This document shows, piece by piece, positions 1-9,758 of a stretch of 51,926 nt of DNA. Origin of the DNA: JAAYJM01 sp964498585 (GTDB taxonomy: Bacteria > Bacteroidota > Ignavibacteria > Kapaibacteriales > UBA2268); NCBI GenBank assembly GCA_964498585.1, contig CAZCHH010000020.1, positions 1 to 51,926 of the forward strand. The letters are read 5' to 3'. The notes beneath the pieces were generated by a model. It was not told where the DNA came from. It saw only the letters and a list, made by a program, of their open reading frames with translations, and did no database searches. A program made the translations under genes and the position numbers. How positions within the stretch are numbered: the first letter of the stretch is position 1; each line of letters begins with the position of its first letter.

Positions 1-1
1 T

Positions 2-217
2 AGCTGGACGCCAGTTCCCACAGCAACAGAATATTCAATTTACCGGTCAGTAGTCAATACTGGTCAGCCCGCCGGCGACTATTCGCTCCAAGGCAAGACC
101 GCAGAAGCGAATTTCATTGTAAGTGTAGAAAGCGGCAAGCGTAATTATTTTCGTGTAAACACGAAAAATCTATCTCAATACGCTGTGCCAAGTGAGCCGC
201 TGTGGCTGGAAGTGTAA
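2..217 (+). CDS. C-terminal fragment of a protein ending in an FnIII-like fold
   Basis: The window opens inside a reading frame that runs without a stop to a TAA at 215-217 and encodes 71 residues. The start WTPVPTATEYSIYRS, the NYFRVNT strand and the closing SEPLWLEV resemble the last strands of a fibronectin type III-like beta sandwich, the kind of domain common in extracellular FCB proteins. No sorting domain follows. The rest of the gene is outside the window, so its overall function cannot be stated. The fragment is richer in G+C than the neighbouring genes. Confidence 0.6.
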   Translation, partial: SWTPVPTATEYSIYRSVVNTGQPAGDYSLQGKTAEANFIVSVESGKRNYFRVNTKNLSQYAVPSEPLWLEV

Positions 218-252
218 ATAATTGTTAATTATTAATTGTTAATGATTTGTCT

Positions 253-411
253 TGTTATTCTTGCGGATGTAGGAATCAATCTTTTTATCTTTCAGTCGCT
301 ATTTGAAATTAGCAATTTAACTAATGCATTTGGGTTTGCCCAAATGTAACTAACAAGTGAGCAAGCTCACTTGCTTTCTTAAGATGGATACTGATATACG
401 CCAGAATGACA
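253..411 (+). repeat. Dispersed palindromic element, family A, degenerate copy A1
   Basis: About 160 bp matching the family A consensus seen at 10535, 20197 and 48919. The left end is worn (TGTTATTCTTGCGG against TGTCATTCTGACGG), but the internal palindromes CATTTGGG..GCCCAAATG and GTGAGCAAGCTCAC and the right end CCAGAATGACA are clear. It lies in the 516-bp spacer before the M2 peptidase gene, which otherwise holds a half family B element and AT-rich sequence. Confidence 0.75.
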
Positions 412-522
412 TAGCTACTTTGCTATTTAAAACTTTGCGAAAGTTTTAAAAGCCAGATGTCCTACATCTTAGAATAAAACATCAATATATTATTATTTAA
501 GTTATGTGATAACAAAGATTTG

Positions 523-552
523 TGAGATTTCTCGCTGCGCTTCAGAATGACA
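523..552 (+). repeat. Half copy of family B palindromic element
   Basis: GAGATTTCTCGCTGCGCTTCAGAATGACA matches only the right arm of family B (compare 14839-14920). The left arm is absent or eroded, so this looks like a decayed element. Confidence 0.5.
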
Positions 553-733
553 ACTTTTTACAATATTTATGAAATTATTCTTTACAAGTTAAATCTCCTA
601 ACTCCTTTATTTTCGTTATGTAATCAGGTGTTCTGAATCTATAAAAAATAATTCTTTAATGGAAGATTTATTTTTTTTATTATTTTTGTAAAAGAGTATA
701 AGTAAATATGTTTAATAAAATAAAGGCAAAAAA

Positions 734-2458
734 ATGAAAAGCCCAAAACTAAATTTCTTACTAACAATATTTTTATCAGTAATCGTTTTGTTAAGTTCCT
801 GTGGCAAACAAGAACCGAAAGATACTGTCAATCAGGAGGAGGTTCAAAAGATGGAAGCTGAATTTTCTTCATTTATAAAGGAAGTAGAAGATACTCTTTC
901 CGTGCTGTTCAAGAATTCATCACTTGCATCTTGGAATGCATACAATAGCGGGAAAGATGAAGATTTCACATTATCAGAAAAAGCTGATATTGCTTTAAAT
1001 ACTTATTTATCAAATAAAGATATTTTTGCAAAAATCAAGCAGTTCAAAGAATCCAATTTAATTCAGGACACAACTTTAAACAGGATGCTTACTCTTCATT
1101 ATAATACTTTTATGGGTTTTCAGATTGATACTTCAAAACTAAATGCAATCACCAAACTATCATCTGATATTGCTAAGCGATTCCAAAATTACCGTGCTAA
1201 TGTTGATGGGAAAAAACTTAATGATAATGAAATTGAAAATGTATTAATGACTTCAAAAGATTCAAAACAACTTGAAAAGGTCTGGCTTGCTCATAAAGAA
1301 ATTGGTAAAGAAGTTGAAAAAGACATTATTTCGCTTGTAAAAATGCGTAACGAAGTAGCAAAAGAACTAGGTTTCAAAAATTTTCACGATATGTCATTGC
1401 GCTTAAACGAACAAGACCCTGAAGAAATCCTTAATCTATTTAATGAGTTGGATAATTTAACCAAAGCTGCGTTTAGCCAGTTAATGACTGAAATTAACAA
1501 TGTTATAGCAAAACAATGCACTACAACACCAGACAAATTAATGCCCTGGCACTATCAAAACAGATATTTTCAGGAAGCACCAAAAATTTATGAAGTCAAT
1601 TTAGATGTCTATTATAAAGATAAAGATTTAATCAAATTAACAAGAGATTATTACGCTAGCATTGGTTTACCTGTTGATGACATTATTGAAAAGAGTGATT
1701 TAAAAAGCAGAGATGGTAAAAGCCAGCATGCTTTCTGCTTTGATATTGACAGAAGTCAGGATGTTCGTGTATTGTGCAACATTGTTCCAGACGAAAAATG
1801 GATGAACACAATGCTTCACGAATATGGACACGGCGTTTATTTCAAATATCACGACCAGCAAATGCCCTGGACTTTCCGAACACCAGCCCATACTTTTACA
1901 ACTGAAGCTATTGCAATGCTCTTTGGTAGATTTTCCTCAAATCCTGCCTGGTTGAAAGATATGGTCGGATTAAACGATAAAGAAATAGGGAAAATAGGCG
2001 AAACATGCAAAAAAATTACTCGTTTGCAACAGCTTGTTTTCAGCCGTTGGTCTCAAGTGATGTATCGCTTTGAAAAAAGCTTATACGAAAATCCAGACCA
2101 GGATTTGAACAAATTATGGTGGGATTTAGTTGAACAATACCAAATGATTAAACGTCCTGAAGGAAGAAATGCTCCAGATTGGGCTACAAAAATTCACATT
2201 GCCACAAGCCCTTGCTATTATCATAATTATCATCTAGGTGAATTGCTTGCTTCTCAGCTTTATTATACTATTAAAGACAAAGTTTTAAATAAAGCTGATG
2301 TTGAAATGGTTAGTTTCTATAATGAGCCCAAAGTCGGCGAATTTCTAATTAATTCATTTTTCGGACCTGGTGCAAAATGGTATTGGAATGATAAAATTGA
2401 AAAAGCTACCGGCGAAAAACTCACACCTAAATATTATGCAAAACAATTTGTTCAATAA
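734..2458 (+). CDS. M2-family (ACE-like) zinc metallopeptidase lipoprotein
   Basis: A 574-residue protein with a lipoprotein signal peptide (lipobox LSSC, Cys23), so it is probably a membrane-anchored periplasmic dipeptidyl carboxypeptidase that trims dipeptides from peptide C-termini. The zinc motif HEYGH is at residues 362-366 and a third-ligand glutamate sits at 391 in TTEAIA. The order of conserved blocks (VWLAHKEIG, LGFKNFHDMSLR, then YHNYHLGELLASQL and GPGAKWYWNDKIEKATG near the end) follows the angiotensin-converting-enzyme family better than M3 oligopeptidases, whose motif is usually HEFGH. The length fits single-domain bacterial M2 enzymes. It is monocistronic, with a hairpin terminator just downstream. 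An M3-type assignment is the main alternative. Confidence 0.85.
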   Translation: MKSPKLNFLLTIFLSVIVLLSSCGKQEPKDTVNQEEVQKMEAEFSSFIKEVEDTLSVLFKNSSLASWNAYNSGKDEDFTLSEKADIALNTYLSNKDIFAKIKQFKESNLIQDTTLNRMLTLHYNTFMGFQIDTSKLNAITKLSSDIAKRFQNYRANVDGKKLNDNEIENVLMTSKDSKQLEKVWLAHKEIGKEVEKDIISLVKMRNEVAKELGFKNFHDMSLRLNEQDPEEILNLFNELDNLTKAAFSQLMTEINNVIAKQCTTTPDKLMPWHYQNRYFQEAPKIYEVNLDVYYKDKDLIKLTRDYYASIGLPVDDIIEKSDLKSRDGKSQHAFCFDIDRSQDVRVLCNIVPDEKWMNTMLHEYGHGVYFKYHDQQMPWTFRTPAHTFTTEAIAMLFGRFSSNPAWLKDMVGLNDKEIGKIGETCKKITRLQQLVFSRWSQVMYRFEKSLYENPDQDLNKLWWDLVEQYQMIKRPEGRNAPDWATKIHIATSPCYYHNYHLGELLASQLYYTIKDKVLNKADVEMVSFYNEPKVGEFLINSFFGPGAKWYWNDKIEKATGEKLTPKYYAKQFVQ

Positions 2459-2478
2459 TAATCTTTAAACTTTTAATT

Positions 2479-2517
2479 GAAAAAGCCAGATTTAATTAAA
2501 ATTAATCTGGCTTTTTA
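2479..2517. terminator. Bidirectional intrinsic terminator
   Basis: AAAAAGCCAGATT pairs with AATCTGGCTTTTT around a short AT loop. A-tract and T-tract flanks make it usable on both strands, between the convergent M2 peptidase and lpdA genes. Confidence 0.75.
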
Positions 2518-2578
2518 TTTAAGTGTTTTAGATTTATACCAAACAGAATTTCAAACAAATGATAAAACAAAATGATGA

Positions 2579-3982
2579 TTAAATATTAGTAGCTTCACCC
2601 CAGGCGGCAGCAGAAGCTTCCATAATTGCTTCATTAAGCGTAGGATGCGGATGTATTGTTTTGAAAATTGTTTGAGCAGTGGCTTCGAGTGAACGGGCAA
2701 GAGTTGCCTCACCAATCATTTCAGTTACTTCGGGACCAATTAAGTGAGCGCCAAGAAGTTCGCCATGTTTGGCATCGAAAACCATTTTAGCAAAACCGAC
2801 TGCCTCACCAATAGCATGAGCTTTACCACTTGCAGTGAATGGGAATTTTCCTACTTTCACTTCGTAACCTGCTTCCTTTGCTTTTTGCTCAGTTAAACCA
2901 ACGCTTGCAACTTGTGGCTGGCAGTAAGTGCAACCGGGAATATTTTTATAATCAATAGCTTGAACTTTATGCCCTGCTATAAATTCTGCGGCAAGAACTC
3001 CTTCGGCTGAAGCTTTATGAGCGAGCCAAGGTGGACCTGCAATATCGCCTATAGCAAAAATATTATCTACATTTGTTCGCATATATTTATCAACTTTAAT
3101 AAAATTCCTTTCTGTTGTTATTCCTAGCTTATCCAATCCAATATTTTCTAAATTTGCCTGAATTCCTATCGCATTCAAAGCATAATCTGCTTTTATTTCT
3201 TCTTCGCTACCATCTTTTTTCTGAATTTTTACAACTACTTCATTGCCAGCAGTTTTAGCACTCAAAACTTTTGTTGAGGTTAATAAACTAATACCAGCTT
3301 TTTTGTAATGACGGGAAAGTTCCAGTGAAACATCAGCATCTTCAATTGGCAAGATTCTGTCTAGCATCTCAATAATAGTTACTTTTGCTCCATAAGCATT
3401 GAAAAAATAGGCAAATTCAACACCAATAGCACCAGCACCCATAATTAACATACTTTTTGGAGCTTCGGAAATTACCATTGCTTCTTTGCTTGTTATTACT
3501 CTTTTTCTGTCAACTTCGATTCCATCAAACATACGAGGACGAGCACCAGTTGCAATTATAATATTTTTTGCACTGATTTCATCTGTCTGTGTTCCATTTT
3601 CGTCAAATACTTTAATAAAATTCTTATCGCTTATTGTTCCGATACCTTTTACCTGTTTTACTTTATATTTTTTAAAAAGAAAACCAATTCCATTAGACAT
3701 CTTAGATGCAACGTCTCTGCTTCTTTTAATAACTTTAGAAAAATCATAAGAAAAATCTTTAATATCGATACCGAAATTAGCAGAGTGTTTGATAAAATTC
3801 ATATATTCTGCATTTTTAAGCAGTGCTTTTGTTGGAATACATCCCCAATTAAGGCATACTCCTCCAAGGTTCTCTTTTTCAATGCAAATTGTATCAAGCC
3901 CAAGCTGTGCAGCCCTTATTGATGCTACATATCCGCCGGGTCCCGAACCGATTACTACTAAATCACAATTATGAGTGTTCAT
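2579..3982 (-). CDS. lpdA: Dihydrolipoyl dehydrogenase (E3)
   Basis: A 467-residue flavoprotein disulfide reductase that reoxidises dihydrolipoamide of 2-oxoacid dehydrogenase complexes or the glycine cleavage system with NAD+. The N-terminal FAD loop is GSGPGGY (12-18). The redox cysteines are C43 and C48 in GGVCLNWGCIPTK. The NAD-binding loop is GAGAIGVEFA, and the C-terminal dimer-interface motif HPHPTLNE carries the catalytic His446 and Glu451. Length and all motifs are standard. No E1 or E2 genes lie beside it, so its complex partners are encoded elsewhere. A TATATTTG box on the minus strand at 4051-4058 is a plausible -7 element. Confidence 0.96.
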   Translation of the reverse strand: MNTHNCDLVVIGSGPGGYVASIRAAQLGLDTICIEKENLGGVCLNWGCIPTKALLKNAEYMNFIKHSANFGIDIKDFSYDFSKVIKRSRDVASKMSNGIGFLFKKYKVKQVKGIGTISDKNFIKVFDENGTQTDEISAKNIIIATGARPRMFDGIEVDRKRVITSKEAMVISEAPKSMLIMGAGAIGVEFAYFFNAYGAKVTIIEMLDRILPIEDADVSLELSRHYKKAGISLLTSTKVLSAKTAGNEVVVKIQKKDGSEEEIKADYALNAIGIQANLENIGLDKLGITTERNFIKVDKYMRTNVDNIFAIGDIAGPPWLAHKASAEGVLAAEFIAGHKVQAIDYKNIPGCTYCQPQVASVGLTEQKAKEAGYEVKVGKFPFTASGKAHAIGEAVGFAKMVFDAKHGELLGAHLIGPEVTEMIGEATLARSLEATAQTIFKTIHPHPTLNEAIMEASAAAWGEATNI

Positions 3983-4050
3983 AAATTTTTCCTTTTAATT
4001 TATAATTTATTTTACTTATTATCTTTTTTCAACCAAAACATATAAGTTTA

Positions 4051-4058
4051 CAAATATA
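4051..4058 (-). promoter_or_regulatory. Probable -7 box (TATATTTG) of lpdA
   Basis: The minus strand reads TATATTTG about 70 nt upstream of the lpdA start, matching the Bacteroidota housekeeping -7 consensus TAnnTTTG. No clear -33 TTTG was found, so this is a consensus match only. Confidence 0.45.
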
Positions 4059-4334
4059 TAAAAAAATAGTCTCTTTTTGAAATTTAATTGGATTGTTGAG
4101 TTGTTTTATATTTATTAGTTTTTATTATTCTGACATTTTTTGTAATTCAGATTCTCATGATAAAAGAAGAGCTTTATATAAAATTGGATTACATATTTTT
4201 TTTCTAATTCAATGAAAATGAAAAATCTTATTTTCAAAATAAACCTTAGTAGAAAAGAAAAACGCACATATAATAACCTTATTAGCTTATTTTATATAGA
4301 CTTAAAAAATATAGTATTAAAAATTTAAAAGTGA

Positions 4335-4487
4335 TGTCATTCTGGCTTATGCCAGAATCAATCTTTGGAAAGCAAGTGAGCTTGCTCACGATACATTTGG
4401 GCAAGCCCAAATGAATCCGTGAAATAGCTAATATCGAATGGCGATTGAACAATAATAAGATAAATTCTGACATCCGTCAGAATTACA
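4335..4487 (-). repeat. Dispersed palindromic element, family A, copy A2
   Basis: A minus-strand copy of the ~153-bp family A element, with both ends (TGTCATTCTGG.. and ..CAGAATTACA) and the two inner palindromes preserved. It lies in the 594-bp spacer between lpdA and the TPR gene and is followed at once by a family D copy. A decayed D fragment lies near 4150-4190. Small ORFs read through this spacer are not genes. Confidence 0.85.
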
Positions 4488-4496
4488 AATTTGTTA

Positions 4497-4549
4497 TGTC
4501 ATCTTCCTTTAAATAAAGCAGTTACTTTATCATGGATTTCGGAATTACA
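4497..4549 (-). repeat. Dispersed element, family D
   Basis: A ~53-bp module in reverse orientation: TGTCATCTTCCTTTAAATAA, an internal AAAGCAGTTACTTT hairpin, and an end near GGAATTACA. It abuts family A copy A2, a recurring arrangement in this window. Confidence 0.6.
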
Positions 4550-4576
4550 GACAAAAGAAAAGCACTTTTTTCTTAT

Positions 4577-7500
4577 CTATTTATTTTTTTCTAAATCTTT
4601 TAATCTTTTCTTTGCGGTTGCACCAAAATCATCTTCGGGACGTAAAGAAAGTAATGTTTGATAAACTTCCATTGCTTTTTCGATGCTATCTAATTTTTCC
4701 CAGCATTCTCCGATATTAAGCAGTGATAAAGAATACCAGTCTTCGTATCCGGCATATTTTTCCTGAACTGCAAGGAAAGCAACTGTTGCTAAAGTATAAT
4801 TATTTTCTCGCATCCAAAGTTCACCTATTCGATATTGTGCTTCAGCAGCAATATCTGGGAAAGCATATTTTTCAGCAAGTTTTGCAAACTCAGCACGGGC
4901 TAAATCATTTTGCATACGAAAACGATAATACATAGCTAATTTGTATCTGCATTGCAATCCATATTCAACATCTTCAAAATTGTTAGCAGTTTCTTGAAAT
5001 AATTTTACAGCTTCTAAAGTATCACCGAGAGAATACCTAATTGCAGCGAGTTCAAATCCGGCTTGAGCAGAGTTCGGATTTGTCGGGTATTGCTTTTGAA
5101 GAATCCGAAAGAGAGAATCAGCCGCTTCAATGTTTAGATTCTGTTTCTGAAGCAAACCGCGTTCTAATAAACTAACCGGTGCATAATCGCTTTCTGGATA
5201 TTCTTTTAAAATACGTTGGAAAACTTCGTCAGCTAAATCAATTTCACTCATATTAGCATAGCTTTTAGCCATCCAGAAAAGAGCTTCAGGTTTTTTCTCA
5301 TCATTTGGATATTTCCTAATAAATTCTTCGTATTCAGTAATTGCATCTTGATATCTTTTCCCTGTAAAGAACATTTCAGCTTTTTTAAATTTGAATTCTG
5401 GTGCAAATGGTGAACTCGGATTAGTTTCAACGTATTTATCAGCGATTTGAATTGCCTCTTCTTCTCGACCAAGAGACATTAAACAAAACTGAATGCTTTT
5501 CAGTGCTTCAGGAGCTATTGGACTGCTTGGGTATTGCTCAACAATTATATTATATGCTGCTAATGCAGATTCGTAATTACCCATATTATAATAAGCATCG
5601 CCAATAGCATAGTGCGCTCTGACGATTAAATCACTGTTTTGATAACCTTGGATTAAAAATCTAAAATTATCAATTGCTTCGGCATACCTTTTTTGCTGAA
5701 ATCTAATCCAACCAATAAGATATAATGAATATGGAGAATAAGTTGACTTTGAATTTTTTTGAATAAAAGCTAATAGAGCAGAAACTGCTTCCTCGTATTT
5801 ATTTAAACGGAAAAGAGCATGGCTTAATTGATAACTGCAATACTGCCCTTCCTCTGATGTTGGGTCTAATTTGACCGCTTGCCTGTATGCTGAGACTGCA
5901 TTGTTATAATCTTTAATTACATAGTATCCATCGCCTTTACGTGCAAAAACTTCAGCAGCATATTTTGTATTTGGAAATTCTTTGACAAGTCTGTCGAAAA
6001 ATACTGTTGATTCTTTAAAATTGCGTAAACGAAAATTAGCCCATCCAATGCCATAGAGTGCTTCTTCTTTTCGTTGGGTTGAAGGATATTTTTCAAGTAA
6101 AGATTTGTAATTCGTAATAGCATTATTTAGCAAGTCAGTACGATAAAATGCCTCAGCTAACCAAAATAGTGCTTCGTCAGAGCGTTTATCTTTCTTATGC
6201 TCTGATAAAAACGCCTGAAGAGGTGTAATAGCTTCTGCATTCTTGAAATTTTGAATGTATGCAATACCCATTTTTAATTTTGCTTCAGCAAGGTATTGTT
6301 CCTTTTGAGTAACGTAAATATTAGAACTTTTAACAGCTATTTGTTCAGCTAATTTATACACTTCAATAGCTGATTCCCAGCGACGAAGCTCAAGATAAGT
6401 AGCACCAAGAATAAGATAAATTCTAATTTGAATAACAGCATCGCTAGCTTCCCTGTATGCTCTTTCAAGAGTGCGTGCTGCACTTGCAAAGTCTTTTTCT
6501 TCGTATTGGATTTGTCCTAATTCAAGTAAAACGTATCCGGGATATTGGTAGGTTGCCTGAATTGAAAGACTTGAAAGCTCCTTTTTCGCTTCATCAACTT
6601 TACCTTGTTTTTTTAAAGCAATCGTTCTGTAGAATTGAGCTAATGCCTTAACGTTTTCTTCTTTTAAATCTTTAAGCACAATGACCTTGTCGTAGTAATC
6701 CAGTGCTTTCTGATAATCTTCGAGATTTAGATTAGCCCAGCCAGCACTTAAATAAACCAAATAAACAAACTGCGAATTAGGGTATTTTTGTTCAAATTCT
6801 GAAAAATATTGAAGTGATTGAGTAAAGTTTCCTAACAGATTATTTGCTTCTGCTCTTAAATAAAGCAATTCTTCATCAACTTGCCCAAAATTACTTTGGC
6901 TTTCGTATATTTGTGATTGTTCTGAATCTTTCTTTATTTCTTTGATTATATTTTCTGTACTTTCAATTGAACTTAATGCAGTAGGTCCATCGCGGAGGAT
7001 TAAACGAATATTTATTTCTCTTAAACGGGCAGAGATTAAACTGTTTGAGTAAGGATATTTAGCTGAGATAGTGCCATAGTAAGTAATTGCTGCATCATAT
7101 TGACGATTTATTTCATTTAAATAACCAAGAGCAAACAAAGCGTCGTCAGCTAAGTTCCCGTTAGGATAAAGTCGATAGCATTCTTCAAAAGACTGCTTTG
7201 CTTCTGTATTTTTCCCTAAAATAATTAAAGAAACTGCTTTCCAGTAAAGTGAATTATTTGCAATATTCAAATAATTTGAATCGGTTCTTTCTTTAAATTC
7301 TGAATTTGAAATACTTAAAGCTTTGTCAAATAATTTACTCGATTGCTCGTAATTTTTATTTTCGAACAAGAGACACGCTCTAAGATATGCAGCTGGTGCG
7401 ACAAAAGGAGAATTATTTCTTTCAATTAAAAAGTTAGATAGTGTTGCATCAGCAAGAATGTAATTTTTATCTGCCATATTAATATATGCTTCTAAAATCC

Positions 7501-7714
7501 TTGACTTATCTGCAAGCGGTGCATCAGGAAAGTTTTCCAAAGAAAATACAAGCTGCTTTTCGGATAAACGTAGTAAGCCCTCGTTATAAAAATGAAAACT
7601 TAGTTGAAACTCTTCGCTGCCTATTGGATAAATATCTTGAATTATTTGTGCATTAACCTGATAAAAATATGAAGTTAAAATCACAAAAGCTATGATAAAA
7701 TTCTTGATTTTCAT
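4577..7714 (-). CDS. Large exported tetratricopeptide-repeat protein
   Basis: A 1045-residue protein with an N-terminal signal peptide (FIIAFVILTSYFYQVNA) followed almost wholly by TPR units of about 34-36 residues. Typical fragments are DDALFALGYLNEINRQYDAAITYY, PEALFWMAKSYANMSEIDLAD and AEAQYRIGELWMRENNYTLA. Many units look like the YbgF/BamD subtype (YP.S..A..A.). It is therefore a periplasmic or outer-membrane-associated scaffold for protein-protein contacts. Such giant TPR proteins are frequent in FCB genomes, but the partner is unknown and no catalytic domain is visible. It is divergent from the gene at 8253 and monocistronic. Confidence 0.85.
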   Translation of the reverse strand: MKIKNFIIAFVILTSYFYQVNAQIIQDIYPIGSEEFQLSFHFYNEGLLRLSEKQLVFSLENFPDAPLADKSRILEAYINMADKNYILADATLSNFLIERNNSPFVAPAAYLRACLLFENKNYEQSSKLFDKALSISNSEFKERTDSNYLNIANNSLYWKAVSLIILGKNTEAKQSFEECYRLYPNGNLADDALFALGYLNEINRQYDAAITYYGTISAKYPYSNSLISARLREINIRLILRDGPTALSSIESTENIIKEIKKDSEQSQIYESQSNFGQVDEELLYLRAEANNLLGNFTQSLQYFSEFEQKYPNSQFVYLVYLSAGWANLNLEDYQKALDYYDKVIVLKDLKEENVKALAQFYRTIALKKQGKVDEAKKELSSLSIQATYQYPGYVLLELGQIQYEEKDFASAARTLERAYREASDAVIQIRIYLILGATYLELRRWESAIEVYKLAEQIAVKSSNIYVTQKEQYLAEAKLKMGIAYIQNFKNAEAITPLQAFLSEHKKDKRSDEALFWLAEAFYRTDLLNNAITNYKSLLEKYPSTQRKEEALYGIGWANFRLRNFKESTVFFDRLVKEFPNTKYAAEVFARKGDGYYVIKDYNNAVSAYRQAVKLDPTSEEGQYCSYQLSHALFRLNKYEEAVSALLAFIQKNSKSTYSPYSLYLIGWIRFQQKRYAEAIDNFRFLIQGYQNSDLIVRAHYAIGDAYYNMGNYESALAAYNIIVEQYPSSPIAPEALKSIQFCLMSLGREEEAIQIADKYVETNPSSPFAPEFKFKKAEMFFTGKRYQDAITEYEEFIRKYPNDEKKPEALFWMAKSYANMSEIDLADEVFQRILKEYPESDYAPVSLLERGLLQKQNLNIEAADSLFRILQKQYPTNPNSAQAGFELAAIRYSLGDTLEAVKLFQETANNFEDVEYGLQCRYKLAMYYRFRMQNDLARAEFAKLAEKYAFPDIAAEAQYRIGELWMRENNYTLATVAFLAVQEKYAGYEDWYSLSLLNIGECWEKLDSIEKAMEVYQTLLSLRPEDDFGATAKKRLKDLEKNK

Positions 7715-7976
7715 TTATTTTTCTATTTTTTTTTGATATAAGTACTATTTTAAAAAAAATAAATATAAAGATTTTTTATCTAAAATAAAATTAAATTTTT
7801 GTAAGTAATTGGTATTTTATTGTGGAAAAGGATTAGAAATTTGATAAATAGTTAAGTAATGTGTTATAAAAAAAGAACATATCAGTCCTGCCCCGTTAGT
7901 AGAGATAAATCCTTATGTCATCTTATTAAATTAGGTATTCACTTTTTTGGGGGATTGCAAAAGACATCTTTTCTTG

Positions 7977-8063
7977 ACATTCTGGATAAGCCAGAATGTC
8001 ACATTTAGTGATGTTATCTCAATTTGAATAAAGGTCTTCCTTTGCCGGGAGTTCTTAATGATA
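7977..8063. repeat. Mini palindrome plus family D element in the 7715-8252 spacer
   Basis: The 538-bp spacer holds an isolated A-like end palindrome (CATTCTGGATAAGCCAGAATG, about 7979-7999) and a reverse family D module around 8009-8063. Near 7890-7910, GTCCTGCCCCGTTAGTAGAG resembles a fragment of another recurrent FCB intergenic element. The rest is AT-rich without a recognisable gene. Confidence 0.5.
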
Positions 8064-8222
8064 TTTTTTGCATAAATTTGCGAAGTTATTTTTTACTATC
8101 AAAACCTTCTAACTCCTTTCTTCTTTTTTAAAGTAAGAATATCTGAAATTATCAATACAATTTTAACTTCATTATTAGCATTTTCAATAATAAAATTCTT
8201 TATTTATTTTTTCGTCTATTAT

Positions 8223-8230
8223 TATATTTG
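8223..8230 (+). promoter_or_regulatory. Probable -7 box (TATATTTG)
   Basis: TATATTTG ends 22 nt before the ATG at 8253 and fits the Bacteroidota TAnnTTTG consensus. It would drive the 8253-9662 gene pair. Confidence 0.5.
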
Positions 8231-8252
8231 ACAAAAAATTTGAGACAAAATA

Positions 8253-8633
8253 ATGTTTAAAATAAATAATTTAATAATAACAGCAATTGTATTCTTTACA
8301 CTTATTAGTTCTGCATTTTCCTGCGATATATATTTTTCTGTAATTAACAATAAAAAAACACAATATCAAATTGGCGATGAATTAGTTCTTAAAGTCAAAA
8401 TACACAATACTCACCGGTCTTGTCCTGAAGATATAAATAAAGTAAAGTTTGAAGAAAATGGAATAAAGATATTAACTGCTACCCGTTGGTCTGAAACACA
8501 AAGTGGAATTTTTGAAAGAAAATTAAAGTTGAAAGTTGAAGAGAGTAAAAATGGCAAAGCATCAATAAAAGTAATAAGGATTTGTGACAAAGAAGGCGGA
8601 AAAAAGACTTTTAGCATTAATGTTTCAAAATAG
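8253..8633 (+). CDS. Small exported protein of unknown function, probable Ig-like fold
   Basis: 126 residues with a hydrophobic signal segment (residues 1-23) and a predicted all-beta mature part. GDELVLKVKIHN, GIFERKLKLKVEE and GKASIKVIRICD alternate like strands of an immunoglobulin-like or CARDB-type domain. Three cysteines remain around or after the signal (C24, one in RSCPED, one in RICDK). I do not recognise the family. The next gene begins 6 bp downstream and encodes a membrane Fe-S protein, so the two are probably co-transcribed and this could be an accessory to that protein. That link rests on context only. Confidence 0.7.
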   Translation: MFKINNLIITAIVFFTLISSAFSCDIYFSVINNKKTQYQIGDELVLKVKIHNTHRSCPEDINKVKFEENGIKILTATRWSETQSGIFERKLKLKVEESKNGKASIKVIRICDKEGGKKTFSINVSK

Positions 8634-8639
8634 TAAATA

Positions 8640-9662
8640 ATGAAAAAAGCTAAATTTATCATATTTTTTTTATTTTTCTTCATTATACCTATTTTCTCTG
8701 CTTTTTCAGAAAGTGACACTATATTTGAAGATGAATTCGAGGAATTTATACCGTATTCAGATAGTTCTTCAATAAGTAATACTGACTGTAATGCTTGCGA
8801 GGGTAATCAAAGAAGTTCCGAAGATAGATTCCGCATAAATACACGTCTAAATATAACTTTGTTAGCATTCTTTTTAACAATTTTAAGTGGAATTTTTCTG
8901 AGATTTGGACCTACTCGAAAGCTAAGGTTTTTGGTACTTTTAGTTGCATTAATTATTTTTGGATTCTATAACGGTGCTTGTCCATGTCCAATTTCAAGTT
9001 TTAGTAACATCTTTATTTTTTTTGCTGGTGGTGAAACCCGTTTTATAAATATGCTATGGTTCCTCGGATTGATTCCTATAACTTACATTTTTGGAAATGT
9101 TTGGTGCGGTTGGGTATGTCATCTCGGTGCATTGCAGGAGTTTATTTATTCACATCAGAAAATTAAATTTTTGGAAGGTCCTACTGCACAAAAAGTTTTA
9201 AAATATTTAAGATATATACTTATTTTAACTCTCATAGTACAGATTTTCATTTTACCGGAATACCTTTTTAAAGATATATGCCCATTTCGATTAGCTTATA
9301 ATTTAGGATTGGGGGCAACTACACTAAATTGGATTTTATTAGCACTGTTGCTTTTAACATCTGTCTTTATGTATCGGCCATTTTGCAGAGGAGCTTGCCC
9401 GATTGGATTGTTTCTTGGCTGGGTGGCTAAAATACCCGGAGCTTCTGTCCTCGGCGCAAATGAGAATTGCATTGTATGCAATTTAGCGGCTAAAAGCTGC
9501 AAAATTCAAGCAATTTCTCAAAAAGAAAATTTTAATATTTTAGATAATAACAAATGTATTGCTTGCGGAAATTGTATTGATGCCTGTCCTAAAAAGGAAA
9601 TAAAATTCTATAGAAAAAATTCGCTTCATAACGATAAGCAAATAATTTGCAAAAAAAATTAA
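8640..9662 (+). CDS. Membrane polyferredoxin-like 4Fe-4S protein (NapH/NosR/CcoG type)
   Basis: 340 residues with an N-terminal signal or anchor, a periplasmic stretch containing CNAC, then about five membrane segments and a C-terminal ferredoxin domain. Membrane-edge motifs WCGWVCHLGALQEF and FCRGACPIGLFLG are the paired CxxxC signatures of the NapH/NosR/RdxA group. The C-terminal part carries CIVCNLAAKSC and CIACGNCIDACPKK, enough ligands for two 4Fe-4S clusters. Proteins of this family pass electrons between the quinone pool or a cytoplasmic donor and a periplasmic reductase. No nos or nap genes are nearby, so the acceptor is unknown. Confidence 0.85.
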   Translation: MKKAKFIIFFLFFFIIPIFSAFSESDTIFEDEFEEFIPYSDSSSISNTDCNACEGNQRSSEDRFRINTRLNITLLAFFLTILSGIFLRFGPTRKLRFLVLLVALIIFGFYNGACPCPISSFSNIFIFFAGGETRFINMLWFLGLIPITYIFGNVWCGWVCHLGALQEFIYSHQKIKFLEGPTAQKVLKYLRYILILTLIVQIFILPEYLFKDICPFRLAYNLGLGATTLNWILLALLLLTSVFMYRPFCRGACPIGLFLGWVAKIPGASVLGANENCIVCNLAAKSCKIQAISQKENFNILDNNKCIACGNCIDACPKKEIKFYRKNSLHNDKQIICKKN

Positions 9663-9758
9663 AATAATTATTTTTTTTGAAACCTTGTAACAAATAATCC
9701 GCTGTTATGTTATCGCATATAATAATAAAATATTTTAAATAATCCTGATAGGAGATAT

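Noticed and set aside
4282..4473. ORF of 63 codons within the spacer (MSEFILLLFNRHS..) and its counterpart at 48933
   Set aside because: Both are translations of family A repeats (the shared HLGLPKCIVSKLTCF stretch is the palindrome region), not genes.
8411..8719. Minus-strand ORF of 102 codons opposite the exported beta protein
   Set aside because: Antisense shadow across two better-supported plus-strand genes with signal peptides.
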